Assembly (NCBI GenBank): GCA_020086605.1
Contig: JACBWW010000002.1
Location: forward strand, 23,797,405 to 23,861,404
DNA length: 64,000 nt
Direction: 5' to 3'
From: Lanius collurio
Taxonomy: Eukaryota; Chordata; Aves; Passeriformes; Laniidae
The position numbers were made by a program, and so were the translations under genes. The notes under the pieces were generated by a model. The model saw nothing but the letters and a program-made list of their open reading frames with translations. It was not told the DNA's origin and ran no database searches. Of this stretch, positions 39,656 through 52,714 are shown piece after piece (position 1 is the first letter of the stretch; each line of letters opens with the position of its first letter).

Positions 39656-42600
39656 GTAAGGAAAGTCACAGGGGACAATGCTAAATGGTTATTTCCTCTA
39701 ACTGCTGTCAGTTTGCCATACTTTTCTTTTCCCTGTAGCATGTGTCCTAGCAGAAAAATCCTGGGATGCTTTTAGACTGGTTTTTCTCTAGCCTTTGGTT
39801 TTATTAACAAAATCATGTATCAGTTTGTGAGGTTGACTTTGGTTTGGTTTGGTTTGCTTTGGTTTTTGTGGGAGTTTTTTTGTTTGGGTTTTTTGTATTT
39901 TAATTTATTATTATTTTGTTTTGTTAAGTGTGACTCTGTTGGGGAATCTCAGTGGAATATTTTGTACCCGTTGGTACATATTTTGTTGCATACTTTGAAC
40001 CTAATGTCAAAGGATAGTATTTCTCAGTATTTGCTAAGAAATTCTGTTCTAAATAAAGTAAATGCATCAGTAGAGAATCTGAGGCAGTGTGTCTTAAAAT
40101 ATCTTCTTGTGGTAAATATCTACCTCAAATAATGTAATTTCTAAATAAAAAATATTCTACTTTAAATTTCTGTATAGATTTGCTCTTTAGAGTTTCTTAG
40201 TGAAGCTGAGAAAAGGGAGTAGATCTTGACTAAAGATACAAGTAGGTGAAATTTATAAACAGTTTCTGCATTACAGAACATGAGTAACTTTTTCTTTGTT
40301 AATACTGTTTTGAGCTCCCCATTTATTTCTGGTTACTTGCATTTGCCAGCTTTAAAGTGACATCAGTAAGAATGTTGCACATGTTACCTTTGAGGTGATA
40401 TTCTTTGACTAATACTGTCTATCAAAGTCTCCTGCTGTGTATTTCACGGGCAAAGGAAAGACACTGCTAAGTAGCCATAGTGTTACAGTGTCTTTGGGGT
40501 CTGGTAGATTTGTGTGTTTGACAATTGATATGTGAGAAAGACAAAAGTGGTTTCTGGTTTAGAAGAAAATGTTCCAGCTTTACTGAAGTTAATGTCAAAA
40601 CTTCTTTTGTCTTTGAAGACATGTTTTCATGTGGCATATCTGGGATAGCTGCTGTAAGAAAAGCTTCCCAGTCAGCTGGCCTGCTGTCTCTCGTATTTCT
40701 TCTACATAGCCTCTGGCAAGCCAGTTAGATCATACCTCTGTTGTAGCTTCCCAGGCATCCACAACTTTCCACCCCCAAGATGGATAGCATAGCTTGGATC
40801 CTTTCTGATCCATGAAGAAGAGGTAAGTTACATGAAGCATCCAGCAACCCCCTTGAGAGCACGGATTAGCCTTGCCTTTTGAGTAAGGGTGACTGTTCTG
40901 CTGAGGGCAGGGAGTGTAGACTTGAGGCACAGAAGGGATGAGTCAAAACTCCACAGCCTCTAATGCCCTGAGCTGGGAATCAGAAACAGGTAATTTTGGT
41001 GGTGATTTTGTTCTTTTCACTGCTCTGTGTAATGCAAGCTAAATATGGCCTGATGGTGGACTGATTTGTGGGAAAACATTTCAAAAGGAAACAATTGTAG
41101 GGAACCCCAGTGACGTTTATAAAAAGTTTTGGACATCCATGTGACACACTACCGTAACACTTACTAGTACCCTAAATATTTGAAATACCTTCAGAAAAAG
41201 ACAACTGAGGTTGCTAGATTACTTACTTGTTTGGAGATTATATGTCACTACCTCAATCGTGTGACTTGCTAGATCAAGCAGTGTAAGGCCAGTAAGAAGG
41301 TAGAATTTCCCTGTGAGGGTTCAGGGAGAAGCAGAATCATAACTTCTCATATACAATTTCAGCAAAAACTGTCGAGCTTAAAAACCCAACCAACAAACCT
41401 CTGAGAGTTTGATGACCCCAGACTGGTGTTGCAGGTTCTTGTAGGTTTGTTGCTTTACTTGCCTTGTTACTTCTTGCAATGAGAGATAGACGTGTTACTG
41501 CCTGAGTTACTCTTTGTTTCTCTCCTATAGAGATAAGGGGCACATGTGAAGAACATCTGAAAACAGTGTCTTATTTTTTAGAACTCCTTTTAATATTATT
41601 ATGTACAGATAATAAGGAAGCCCATGGATTTTTGAATAGAGAATGTGATGGGAGCCTCTTTTGACAGTCTGATCTAAGATCTAATCTAAGTTCTGTCTAG
41701 AAATTAGGTCATATCCCTGTGCATCTCTAAAAGTGAGAGACTAGTGCTGAGCTGCCTGAGCCCATTTTGGGCTCTGCCATTTAGGCTGATGCACCTTCTG
41801 TTCTCCTGCAAGGGTGGTGGGCCTGGCTGGAGTGCCTTGTGAAGGAATTTAGCTGCAGCACAATGTAGCAGTGAAGCCAAGGTTTGGGACCAGTTCACAG
41901 CTGGGTGTGACAGAGCTTCTGTCCCATTTTTTTTCCTCCTTTCTGGTAAGGATGTGATTCAACTTTTCAGAAGCTGTAGTATTATAGGATGGGTAGATGC
42001 TGGTTTCTCTGGCTGTAGATGTAATTCACCCATGGCAGCAGTGATCCCAGGTTGGTCCTCTTCAAAACTTTGTATCAACTCTTAATACTACCTGCTGCAG
42101 TTGCTCTGGAAGGAGTTCTGAAGTAGTTCTGCAGTAGTTGGAAATAGGCACTGGTGACATCAGAGTGGCAAGCCCATCTGTTTTGAAAAGCTTAGTTTCA
42201 GAGGGAGTTTATTTAATATGCACACACTGGAAGCTGCCTCCATACCAGTGATGCCATATCTGTCAGCATAAGAAGATGTACTTGGATAAAAATACCTTTC
42301 ACGCAAAATAACAAGGAAAGAACCTTCCCTCCTTACTAATTTCTTCCATAAGTGATAATGGAATTATTTTTTCCTCCACGACTGACTTTCACAAATTCAG
42401 ATCTCCGTACATAATTTGATTCTTAAAGAAATGCTTTTAATATTTTCTGAATTTGTTCTGATATTTTTGTCAGTGACCATCCCCACCATTATGATTTTAC
42501 AGACACAGTCCCCAGGAACTTGGTTTCTAGAGGCTGTTCACTGTCTTAATAAATTGCTGTTTGCTACCTATACTGTTCATGGAAGCAAATGAAAATACAA

Positions 42601-45600
42601 GTCTGTTTCTAAAACACTCATCCATTACTTACAGTAAAAGTAGATGTCATAAATACTGCAAAAGATATATTTAACTGTTACTTTTATTGCCTGGCTGCAA
42701 ATCAGGCAGTTCCTTTCAGCTGCTTTTATTTAGTTAAGACTTGTACTTAAAAATATACTTCATGATGGATTGTAGATAAGCCCAAGTTTTGTTTTGTACC
42801 TTTTCTTCCAGTTGTGCATGCCTGAGAACTGTTGTCCTAGAGGGAATGCATAAGAGTAAATTCCAGGGTGATATTTTTGTGGAGTTCAGTATGGCAGTGT
42901 TTGGGGGTATTGCAATGACTTTTTTTCCCATGAGCTGTACTTTAGTCCTGGATTTTTTTTTTTCAAATGGGTTTCTCTTCATCATCCAGAGCAAGTTCCC
43001 AGGATGGAGAGGATGAGTGGTTTTTATTCAAGATGGCCAGATTAATGACATGTTACATCAAAGGATTGTGTCAAGATGGTGTCACATCAGCAGTTCACTG
43101 TACCTTCCCCTCCCTTTTTCCAATCTTCAGATTGTTTTATGCTTGTATGAAGGTGCATGCAGCCATACTCATTGCCTGTCGGTTGATTTGGTAGTGAATC
43201 ACTCTGGCATAATCCACCATGGCCACAAAATGATGTGTGAAATTCAAGAGGACGGTCAAAGTAAGAAAAATCCTCTCTAGATATGTAATCTGAAGATTTT
43301 TTTAGGTTGAAGTTAAGAAATTAAATCTTAAATTCTTAAGTACTTAGCTCTCTGTCAGAATGCTGTAGAAGGAACCAAAAGTTAATGATATGAAAAAAAA
43401 AGCTGGGTGGAGATTAGAAAACAAAACAAAAAACCTAATTGTTTTTTTGATAGAAATAAAAAGGTTTCAAATATTTGTGTTTGGTTTTTAATGAAAAAGA
43501 GGTTTTAAGATATAACTCCTTTGAAAAAATATTTCACAATTGAAGCAAAACTTCTCAAATGCTGCTTATATTAGCCTGAAAGTGAGACAGCTGCAATGTT
43601 TTCAAGATACTATGGAGTTATTTTTTTTACTTGTTTAAAAATGGGAATTTTCTGGTCTCTTCAGCTTTTGGATGAGAAAGTCATGAGATGCCCAATTTTA
43701 ATCACACAAGTGCAAAATCCGTGTTTAATGATAACCAGTTCCAGTGTGTCATACAGCACAGTAGTGCTGCTCTGACTGTGGAAACTTTCTGGCAAATTTT
43801 AGTTTCGTGCAGTCTTTTTCTTGGACATTTTCATTGTTGTTCTTTTCCTGCACTCTCAGAATGAGAAAGCTAAAATCTTTAGTCATCTTCAGTTACATCT
43901 GGATAACAGAGGTCTGTTTACTCCTGCACATTGCTGTCATTGTCTTGGGTTTAGCACTGCTTTGCACCTAAAGATTGCAGTGTCGTACTAAAAGGGACTG
44001 GACTCAATGTCAAACTACAGACCAGCTGAAACCTGGAATAGCACTTTTTTCCCTGGAGAAAAGGAAGACTCTGTAAGACTGTCAGCACATAAAGATGTTC
44101 CATCTCCACAGAAGTTTTTTGCAGAACAGGAGAACTGTCTTCCAATGTGTCTCAACAAAAACCCAATTCATATAAAAACCCAAATGTAGATGCCTTGTAA
44201 GAGATGGAAGAAAAAGTGTTGTGTATATCATATTTAGCTTTATTGCATCCTTATTGTTGTTAGAATTATCTCATGCTATTAAAGAATAAACTAAGAAGCT
44301 TACACTGTATAAACCAAACTGGGTTCTTGTTTTCCTTCAATTACATTGGATTAGTAAATTAGAGTAGAGCAAAATCCTTCCACACTAAGAAGCTTAAAAA
44401 TGGAGGCAGATAATTTGTTTTTTAAAAAAGTCATTTCAGACTTGTATTGTACAAGGAGAGTAGTTGTGCTTGAAGTAGATTTTGGCTTCTTTTTAGTTTG
44501 GAGTTTGAGCTAAGAACCCAACTGTAGTAGGAAAAGAATGGAATTGTTAGTGAGGGACAGAGTCTTTTTGCAGTGACAAGGGTTTTGCCTTTGTTTTCAG
44601 GATTTCCTTTCAGCACTGAAGCCAGACTGTTCTGTTCTGCACTATGAATTCTGTTTTGCAGTAACAAATGATGTGGTGAGTTTCTGGGAGCTGAATGCTG
44701 AGACAAAACTGTATTTATCTCTCATAGCTAGAGAGCTTTCAAAACCAACAGCAAATGTGTCCTGTGTAATAAAAGTCTGCCTTAGATCGGTAAAGAGCTC
44801 TCACAATAAAGTTTCACTACATGTATTTTTATTCATTATTGCAAAATTCTAGAGCAGAAAACCTAAAATACAACAGGCTACACATGAAAGTGCTTCTTAG
44901 TCCTCTTATGACAAAAAATAGAAAAGTTTTTTGCTATCATTGCTCTTAGAGTTCATACCATGATACACAACTGATTTCATTCTCAGGTAATTTTGTGACA
45001 TCAGGAAAATAGTGTATCTAAGGATGTGCTCAAATAAACCTCTTTTCAACACTTCATGTGGTTTTCAACGGTGAATGCTTTTCCTGTAGAAACTGCTTGT
45101 TACTACTCTTTTAGTTTATCTGCCATCAGCCTTTGCAAATGGTTTTACTGTTCCAGCTCAGTCCTGAGGTGCACAAAGAGTTTTCTCAGTGCTGGAAGTT
45201 TGGCTGCAGTTTTGTTCAGCAGAACTTTTATGTTACATTCTTCACATCTGCAGAGTTACCACACAATGGGCAGCAGCCAGGGTCTGCTTTGGACCCCAGC
45301 AATTTATGGCTGCATTAAACCCTCCTGCTGTAGGACGTCTCTCACATACACTTTACCTATTCTTAGTCAAAGGGTGTGTGTTGGTTATTGTTTATGGAAT
45401 GTGTTTCTGCCTGGTTGTTTCCTGAGATTTCGGGGGTAGTTGTTGATTCATAGTGAACTGAAAAAGGTAACAGTTCTGCGACAATTTGACTCCTGGGAAG
45501 TCCTAGGTGTGTTCTGTCAGAAGCTGTAACTGTGTTCCTTTGCCCATCATTCTGCACCTGATGAGGAAGGAAGCAAGGGTAGCTGGAGAGCAAACCTTCC

Positions 45601-45808
45601 CATTCTGCTGGTGCTGTTCCTGAAAGAGTCACTGGTTATTTGGCTTCTGAAAACATGCATGTTGAATATTCCATTGTCATTTTTACCTTGGTGACAGCTC
45701 AAACTGTGGTGCTATTGCTGATAACTTAAATATTCTCCTTGTCTGAGAGAATTACTTATTTCCATTGTATTTCTACAGTAAGCACATAACCTGTTTCTCT
45801 TCTTGTAG
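39656..45808 (+). other. AGPAT4 intron 4 (about 6.2 kb)
   Basis: The donor is GTAAGG and the acceptor is CTTCTTGTAG. It starts with a GGTTT-rich low-complexity tract at about 39.84-39.90 kb. I saw no LINE, LTR, exon or RNA gene in the rest. Confidence 0.88.
39838..39900. repeat. GGTTT-rich low-complexity tract
   Basis: Several GGTTT units followed by G/T-rich sequence, at the start of intron 4. Confidence 0.8.
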
Positions 45809-45911
45809 TTTCTGCCGTCTATGATTCTACCCTTAATTTTAGAAATAATGAAAATCCAACATTGCTGGGAGTTCTAAATGGAAAGAAATATCATGCGGAT
45901 TTATATGTAAG
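45809..45911 (+). CDS. AGPAT4: AGPAT4 coding exon 5 (residues 222-256), GC donor
   Basis: The exon follows acceptor TTCTTGTAG and encodes SAVYDSTLNF, NNENPTLLGV and LNGKKYHADLYV. It ends in phase 2 with AG, then the intron begins GCAAGT. The next exon starts with G, completing AGG (R256). The nearby GT at 45907 cannot be the donor, because it would remove V255 and shift the frame. This exon is therefore followed by a GC-AG intron. Confidence 0.95.
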
Positions 45912-47152
45912 GCAAGTAATCCATATCTTAATTCCTTTTTAGGAGTGTGTACTTAAATCACAATTGGTTAAATAAGGGAATGTTTTCAAGTAGGTAACAG
46001 AAAGCACTTCTCTACCAACCTGGCTTCACAGAACTTCAGATAAAAATTCATTTCTGTTTCTGGTAAAGTTCTGCGATTATAAGTATCTGAGGAGCCCATA
46101 AATGTCTACAGAATTTTTGTTGTTATTTTTCTATGCATTTGTGTGTCTGTTAGCTCAGCAGCAGCAGTGGGGCCTCTTTTCACTCAATTGGCCTGAATAC
46201 CAAACACAGCCAAGTGTTGTGGTGGAGCTCCTTGATACCTGTCTCTGGCACAGGAGTTCCAGAGATTGTTCCAGTTCCTCTGGTGGAGGTCGAGCTCAGG
46301 ACTTTTCCTATCTGCTGGTGTAGTTGTTGATGTATTTGACTGCTGCATCCTCCCTACCAAGAAGGGAGTTGTTTAATAAAGAAAACATTACCTGGATTCC
46401 TTTTCATTAATGTTTCTGTAAATTACAAATACCCCAGTGGCTTCCCATGATCTTAATGGGAAAGAGCCAATTTCCAGGTGAGGTTCTACCAGCAGCACCT
46501 ATGCTACAGGCACCCAGGGCATGTGATTATGTAGGGTTGGCTCACAGGAGCCTAGAAGTGATGCTGCAAGTGATCAGGAGTTCATCATAACCCCTTTAGA
46601 GCTGTAGTGGACCAGTGAGCTGGTCCTGTTGCTTTATCCTGGATACCAACATGAAGTGGAATAGAGTGACTTTTTCTTTTTACTTCTCCTTTTCTGCCTG
46701 TTTGTAGAAGTATTTTTTCAGAACTGTTTTTGTCCAAGGGTAAAAAGAAAGTTTCTCTTGATTCCTCTTCCCATATGGTAGCTCAGCCTAGTGTCCTCGT
46801 GTTTGGTGTACACAGCCTTGCTGTGTCTTGCTTTACACTATTCCAGCCTGCTGCAGTCTGGCAGAGTACAGAAATTGCTTTTCATGACTCAGAGTAGCTG
46901 TTTGCCTATCCTGAAAGGCATGGGGCAGGGTAAGCCTCATGGCTAAATTTGTTTTGGCAGTTAGTTGGAGACTATCACAAATTTCTTCAAAATTCTCCAT
47001 ATTTGCTTGTTGAAGTGCTGAAGGTGTTGCACAAGTTAAAAATGGTGAAAAATGTAGTGAGTCTCCTGTCAGATAATCTGTATAATGCAAGTGCTGTTCA
47101 TGGAAGCCAAAGTATTTAATATTGTTCCATTTCTCACGTTTACCACTGGCAG
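45912..47152 (+). other. AGPAT4 intron 5 (about 1.2 kb, GC-AG)
   Basis: The donor is GCAAGT preceded by AAG, the usual context that compensates for a GC donor by strong U1 pairing at other positions. The acceptor is CCACTGGCAG with only a moderate pyrimidine tract. No repeats were recognised inside. Confidence 0.9.
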
Positions 47153-47228
47153 GCGGATTCCACTAGAGGATGTCCCAGAAGATGAGCAGGAATGTTCTAC
47201 CTGGCTCCACAAACTGTATCAAGAAAAG
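47153..47228 (+). CDS. AGPAT4: AGPAT4 coding exon 6 (residues 256-281)
   Basis: This 76-base exon completes R256 and encodes RIPLEDVPEDEQEC and STWLHKLYQEK, a segment conserved in AGPAT3 and AGPAT4. It ends in phase 0 at donor GTGAGT. It is flanked by the GC-AG intron on the left and a 5.3-kb intron on the right. Confidence 0.96.
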
Positions 47229-50200
47229 GTGAGTATTTCTGTCAAGACAGCACTTGTGAGCCACTAGTGCTTGGTTATTTATAGTGCTAGTAGACCTTTA
47301 CAGTGTGCATGTGTAATGTCCTAATTTGGAGGCTTGGGGTGAGTTGTTTTGTTTGGTTTTCAAGGTAAGTGCTCTGTTTCTCTACATACAAACTGGTCTT
47401 ATGCTGCCAGTCATGTTTGCTTTCATTTAGTACATAGAGCAACAGGAAGAAAGCTTAAACAAGCCTTTCTAGAGCAGTTTTAAGCCTCTTCTTTAGAAAG
47501 TTGCATAAGGATACAAAAATCAAAACTGCCTTCTGACTGGTAGAAAGACCTCCTTCCCCTAGAAGACACCTTCTAAATCAAGAAGTAATTTGTGAGCTGA
47601 ATAAGGTATTTTCTTTAGTGTCTTAGAATTTTTGTCCCTTGTTTTACCCTGCCTTTTTTACCAAGACAAACATCCAGCACTAAAAGGACATGCTGATAAA
47701 TTGTTTTCACACTGTGGGTATAGAAGGCATGCACTTAAGATTCCTAATTTCATAGGATGGGGAGAGAATAATAATGATTGTATTTGTAGATGCCCAGTGG
47801 GATTTTTTTTTTCCCTGCAAATCCTTTCATATGAATCCTTCAGTCTTTCAGAATCTTTTTCTTCTGGGCTGTTTTTTTTAATATTGGAGATAGCTGTTGG
47901 GTGATGTGCTTTTTGAATGCACACAGCACTCACATTTCAATCAGTGGGAGTCAGGTATGCATGGCATGAGGGCAGCTCACTTTGCTTCAATACCTTGATC
48001 AAAGTATTAATGGAATGCAGCAGTGCTTTGGATTTAGAAGTGATAGAATATAGCTATGCTCTGTTTCCCTCTCACTGGGACAGCAGAATTCTGCTGTGCC
48101 TTATGTCATGCTCTACCCAGGACAGCACGTCAGCATTTCTGTACCGACTGCTCTGGCTGTTCTCAGTTTCAGACCACAACTGTGTCTGGTGTCATCCATA
48201 GCTCTCTAAGCAGCTTGCTTACAGGAATGTGCAAAGTAAATGTGTCTTGAGACCTTACTTGTAGATCTACTCCCTTTACGTCTGACCCCCCTTCCCAGAG
48301 TTTGTGCCAGTGACACCCAATTCAGGCACAGCCCCTCGCACTTTGCAGAAAGGCAGGATGTTACCCACAGGCCCTGCTTGCTTTACAGGCGTGTACATGC
48401 AAATGGTCCATTTGCTCAACACTGCACAAGTCCACTTTCTGCTACCCTGACTTTGTAGCCCTGTTTCATGTCCCTGGGAACTATTCAGATGTTTGCAAGA
48501 CAACATAAATGTGAATGTGGTTGTTTTCCTGAATCCTTTATTACATAGTTTCAGTTATTCACTTCAAGATTTTTGTTATTCCCTCTTTGGCAAACACTCG
48601 GTTGCTTCTAGTGCAGAGTGTACATCTGTCCTTCATAACATTATATTATACAATATATCATAATATTCTTCTTACCTGTTCTTCATGACAACTTCATTTG
48701 CTGGCTGGTTAAATCTCTGGTTTCCTATTTAAGTATAGGAGTGAAGTCTTACATCCAGGAGTGAAGTATAGTGTGTTCACTTTTACATATCACTAAAACC
48801 TTTTTTGTTTATGTGGAATTTTTTTAATTGGTTGAGGTTGGGGGGTGGGTTGTTTGTTTGTGGGTTTGATTTTTTTTGGTGATGGTTTTCGTTTTTCTGT
48901 GAAAGCAGCATGTTTTTCTTTCTCCAGCTGTTATTTCATTGCAGTCATTCCTGGTTTGCTGAAGCCCATGTCTTTGTAAAATCATACTGGCAGAATATAG
49001 AGCAGAGACAACTTCTTCCAGAGTTCTGAGATGATAAAAGCCCACCTGCAGAGTAAAAATACAATTTTGTTTCACCTTTCTGCCCAGCATCTTAAAAAGA
49101 TAATAGGTTCTTAGGTCGGATAACAAGCAGCAGTGCCACCCAGGTGCTGTTTCCAAAAATTTATTCTGTTTCAGATTGTCTTCAGTCAGGAAATATTTAT
49201 GATCAAGTATAAAAAAAATTGTTATTCAAAGGGCAGTTAATTCATTGCAAGATATGCACTCATCCCCTACTTTGTCTGTTTTGTTTGTAGCAAAACTTAA
49301 CTTGCTGTTTCAAAGTAAGACAAGTTGTGCATGCTACTGGAAAGCAGAGACCCTATTTTATCATGCATTATGGTTCCCTGTGCTGTTGCTTATTCTCACT
49401 GAGTTTAATAATTTTGCAGTAGTTTCCCAAGACTCACAGTGTGCTGAATTGTGCAGTAGTAGCATGATTTAGTGGCTGGAGAGTACTGAGGTCGAGGTCT
49501 GTGCTCTGAAGACGATCAGGATTGCAGGGCTGTTGGACATTCAGAGACATGACTTTTTGAGGGGGGGTGGTTTCCAATTTATTTATTTCCCCATATTGAC
49601 ATTAGTAAAGGAGGGAGAGTCTTTGAGAAAAGCTTATTCCATTGTTTTTTACCTCCTTGTCTGGTCTCACCTACATGTACCTCAGTCTGATACTTCTTCC
49701 TGGGAGCCCATTGTGTTTATGTTCTTGCTGCTTATCACTTCCTTTTTTGGCTTAGTCACTGCTGCAAACACAGTTGAACAGAGTCTTGCCAGATAAACAG
49801 TGGCATTGTTCTGCTGCTTGAAACCAAACACTGTTCTCCTTCCTTTTCCAGGCTTACAGTAAGTACCATGTCCATGTGCTTCTTCCTCACTGGAGGTGGA
49901 TTTTGTCCTTCCACATGTGGTCAGCACTATATCAGTTAATTCCAAATTATGGCAGAGGTTCAGTTTGGGTTGCACATTGCCTTTTATTTCTATTTCTTTC
50001 ATTTTTTTTAACTGCCATTGCTAGAAAGGCTCCCTTTGACTTTAACATGGACTGTGTTGAGGATCTCATCGCCAGGTCAGAAGAGGTGATAATGTAGTAG
50101 TCACAACTCTGCTAGTCCTTGCATGTTTGTTTTCTTTCTTCTATCTCCTTACACCCTCAGTGCCTGAAATAGAAGTTCAGCTTGAGAATCTTAATTCTCA

Positions 50201-52515
50201 AGCAGAGAATGAAAAAGAGAGCAAGCTTCTAACTTTTCTTGCTTGTAAGAGAAGCTTGGAAAAGAGGGCCTGAAAATAGATGCAGAAATGCCCTAGGGGA
50301 ATCAGCAGAGCATAACTGAAGAGGAGAAGTGTACAGAACTCCAGTGTTTGGGAACAAAGAATATATTTTTGGATACTTACTCTTTGTGGGCTTCCTCATG
50401 AAGGGGCGGTGGCATACCTCTGCCATCAGACCTCCTGGTGGAAACAGGGAGGAGGAATCCAGTTAGCCTCTCACAAGGAGATGGACGTTCCCTGATTTCT
50501 CCTGACTGCCTTACCCCTCCCCCACACTGTCTGAAGTAGCATAAATTTGGTGGGGGCAATAGAGGGAGCATGTTTCCATGTCAGAATGTGATACCTGCGC
50601 GGATGGTATTTATTACAAACTGAGAAGAAGCTCTGTATGCATAGGAATGAAAGGAACTTAATGTGGGTAAGGTGATTCTGGGAAATGTTGAGGTTTGTTA
50701 TGTATTTAAAGCCTCACTTGTTGGTGGGTGTCATAGGTACCCTTGAAAAGCTGACAGGACAGATAAACACACAGATGCCTTTTGCAAGTGAATGTATTTA
50801 AGGGTAAGGAATTGTAACTGAAGAGCTGTTCCCCACAGCAGTGTGAAATGTGCTGGGGATGTTGGCCTTGACATTGTTTGCCTGTTGTATATGTTTTCCA
50901 TCTGTCTCAAGCCTCTCGGTGAGGTGTGGTCTGTGGTTTTGCTGCCCCTCATGAGGTGCAGAGCCAGCAAAGAAAACCCTGCTGGCACTTGTTTCAGGCG
51001 AGTCTGTCCTGCTCTCTGTAGTAGTGGGCCCTCTAATGGCAATGCCAGTAATAGTCGGGAATTCTTCGCTTTCCTGGGTAATTCCGCTGTTTGGAAACCT
51101 AACTGTAGGTACCTGGTAAATTCAGTTTACTGATGATGAGTAGCTCTGTGTTATAAACCAAAGTCTTCACTGCACTGTGAAGAAAACTTCCTACACTGTG
51201 TACTCTGTTGAAGATGGCTCAGTAATTGGCCACAGTGATCCCACTACAATCCAGCTCACGAGTAAAACACTCAGAATTTTTCTAAGCTCAGTAAAGAGAG
51301 TGCGGTGCTTTAATTACTGCATAATCCCTTAAAAGCTGAATGTTTCCTTTGAAATTGATAAAATGATAACAGCTTGTAATTGCTCAGGTTGCTATTAAGC
51401 AAGTAAAGAATTGTTTGTGTCAACTGGAGTATAAGTAAGTGTAAAATAATAGCATAGTAGAACAAATAGTCTTTTGGTTGATTAGTCTGGACTTTGCTAG
51501 AATTTTTAGAAAACAAAAATCCTTTCTTTAAAGAAATATCATACTTCATTTTGACTAAATTAAGGGTTTTTTTTATGTCAGTCTAATGCTAACTTCATTA
51601 ATTAACCTTTTATTTGTGATAACACAGATTAATAGATAACAGATTAATATTCTTTGCTTTTAAACAAGGAGAGAGGGTTGGTTTTTTTCCCCACCCACTT
51701 CTGATATCTTGGGTTGATGAGATCACTAAAAGCAATGCATTTCAGCCATGTGGGCCCTGGAGGGAGGTACCAAATTCAAAGTCTTCTGTGCTGTAAAAAA
51801 CAGATGCTACAAAACAGAAAAAAACAACCCCTACTCCATTATCCTCCTTGTATTATACTTGGAGTCCTCTGCTCAAAGCCATTGATAGCTTGTGCACTCA
51901 ACTGCCTGTAGAGAGGTCCAGCACCCAAACTTCCTTCCACAAGCTTCATAGGAACATCCGTGGGACAAAGACAGGAGGGGTTGGTGTTCTTTGGAGTGTG
52001 GGACAAGATGGTGTCTGGTCACCTTTTCTGACAGGTCTGTGGGTGCTGTTTGAGAGCAGTGGTTGGAGAAGACATGAGGGAACAAAGGATGCTGCTGAGT
52101 AGGTAGCCCAGACACTTCCCTGGCTTACCTGCAGTACTTGTTGGGCAGTGGCCGTGGCTCCTGCAGGAGGTTCAGCAGTGATGTCTGCATTGCTGCAGGA
52201 ATGTACATCCCATCATCCCTCCTGTTTTCCTAGGCTGTTGTACTTTCCAGGTATGGCATTTTTCACACTGCTGTGTGTAGGAGAAAGAAAGTATTCACAC
52301 ATCAGTGTATGCTCCTTTTTTTTGTTTTGGGGTTTTGATTTTTTTTTTTTTGACTCTGTGTTCATTGTCTTCAAAGTACAAGCTTTCCAGCCATCAGCTG
52401 GTCTTTGATCTTCCTCTGTGGTTACAAGCCTCCAGAAGGAGGAACATCAAAGCCAGGAATGGCTAGTTTTGTTGGCAGATGGGGATTTAATTGTTGCCCT
52501 CCTTTGTTCTCCTAG
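47229..52515 (+). other. AGPAT4 intron 6 (about 5.3 kb)
   Basis: The donor is GTGAGT and the acceptor is TTGTTCTCCTAG. It contains a G/T-rich low-complexity tract at about 48.83-48.88 kb and T-rich runs near 52.3 kb. No recognisable exon, LINE, LTR or RNA gene was found. Confidence 0.88.
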
Positions 52516-52714
52516 GATGCATTCCAGGAAGAATATTACCGCACAGGAACCTACCCGGCAGTCCCTATAATACCTCCCCGTCGACCATGGACACTTTTGA
52601 ACTGGCTTTTCTGGGCCTTATTGCTGCTATATCCTTTGTTCAAGCTGCTCATCAACATGATCAACAGTGGCTCATCACTGACACTGGCTAGTTTTGCATT
52701 TGTCATCATAATAG
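52516..52714 (+). CDS. AGPAT4: AGPAT4 coding exon 7 (residues 282-347, C-terminal membrane segments)
   Basis: The exon encodes DAFQEEYYRTG and PPRRPWTLLNW, and then a hydrophobic stretch at about residues 308-330. After the short polar turn NSGSS a second hydrophobic stretch follows at about 336-348. The C-terminal part therefore looks like two membrane-embedded segments. It ends with one base of codon 348 before donor GTACGT, phase 1. A single undetermined base (n) lies 20 bases into the following intron and does not affect the protein. Confidence 0.96.
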
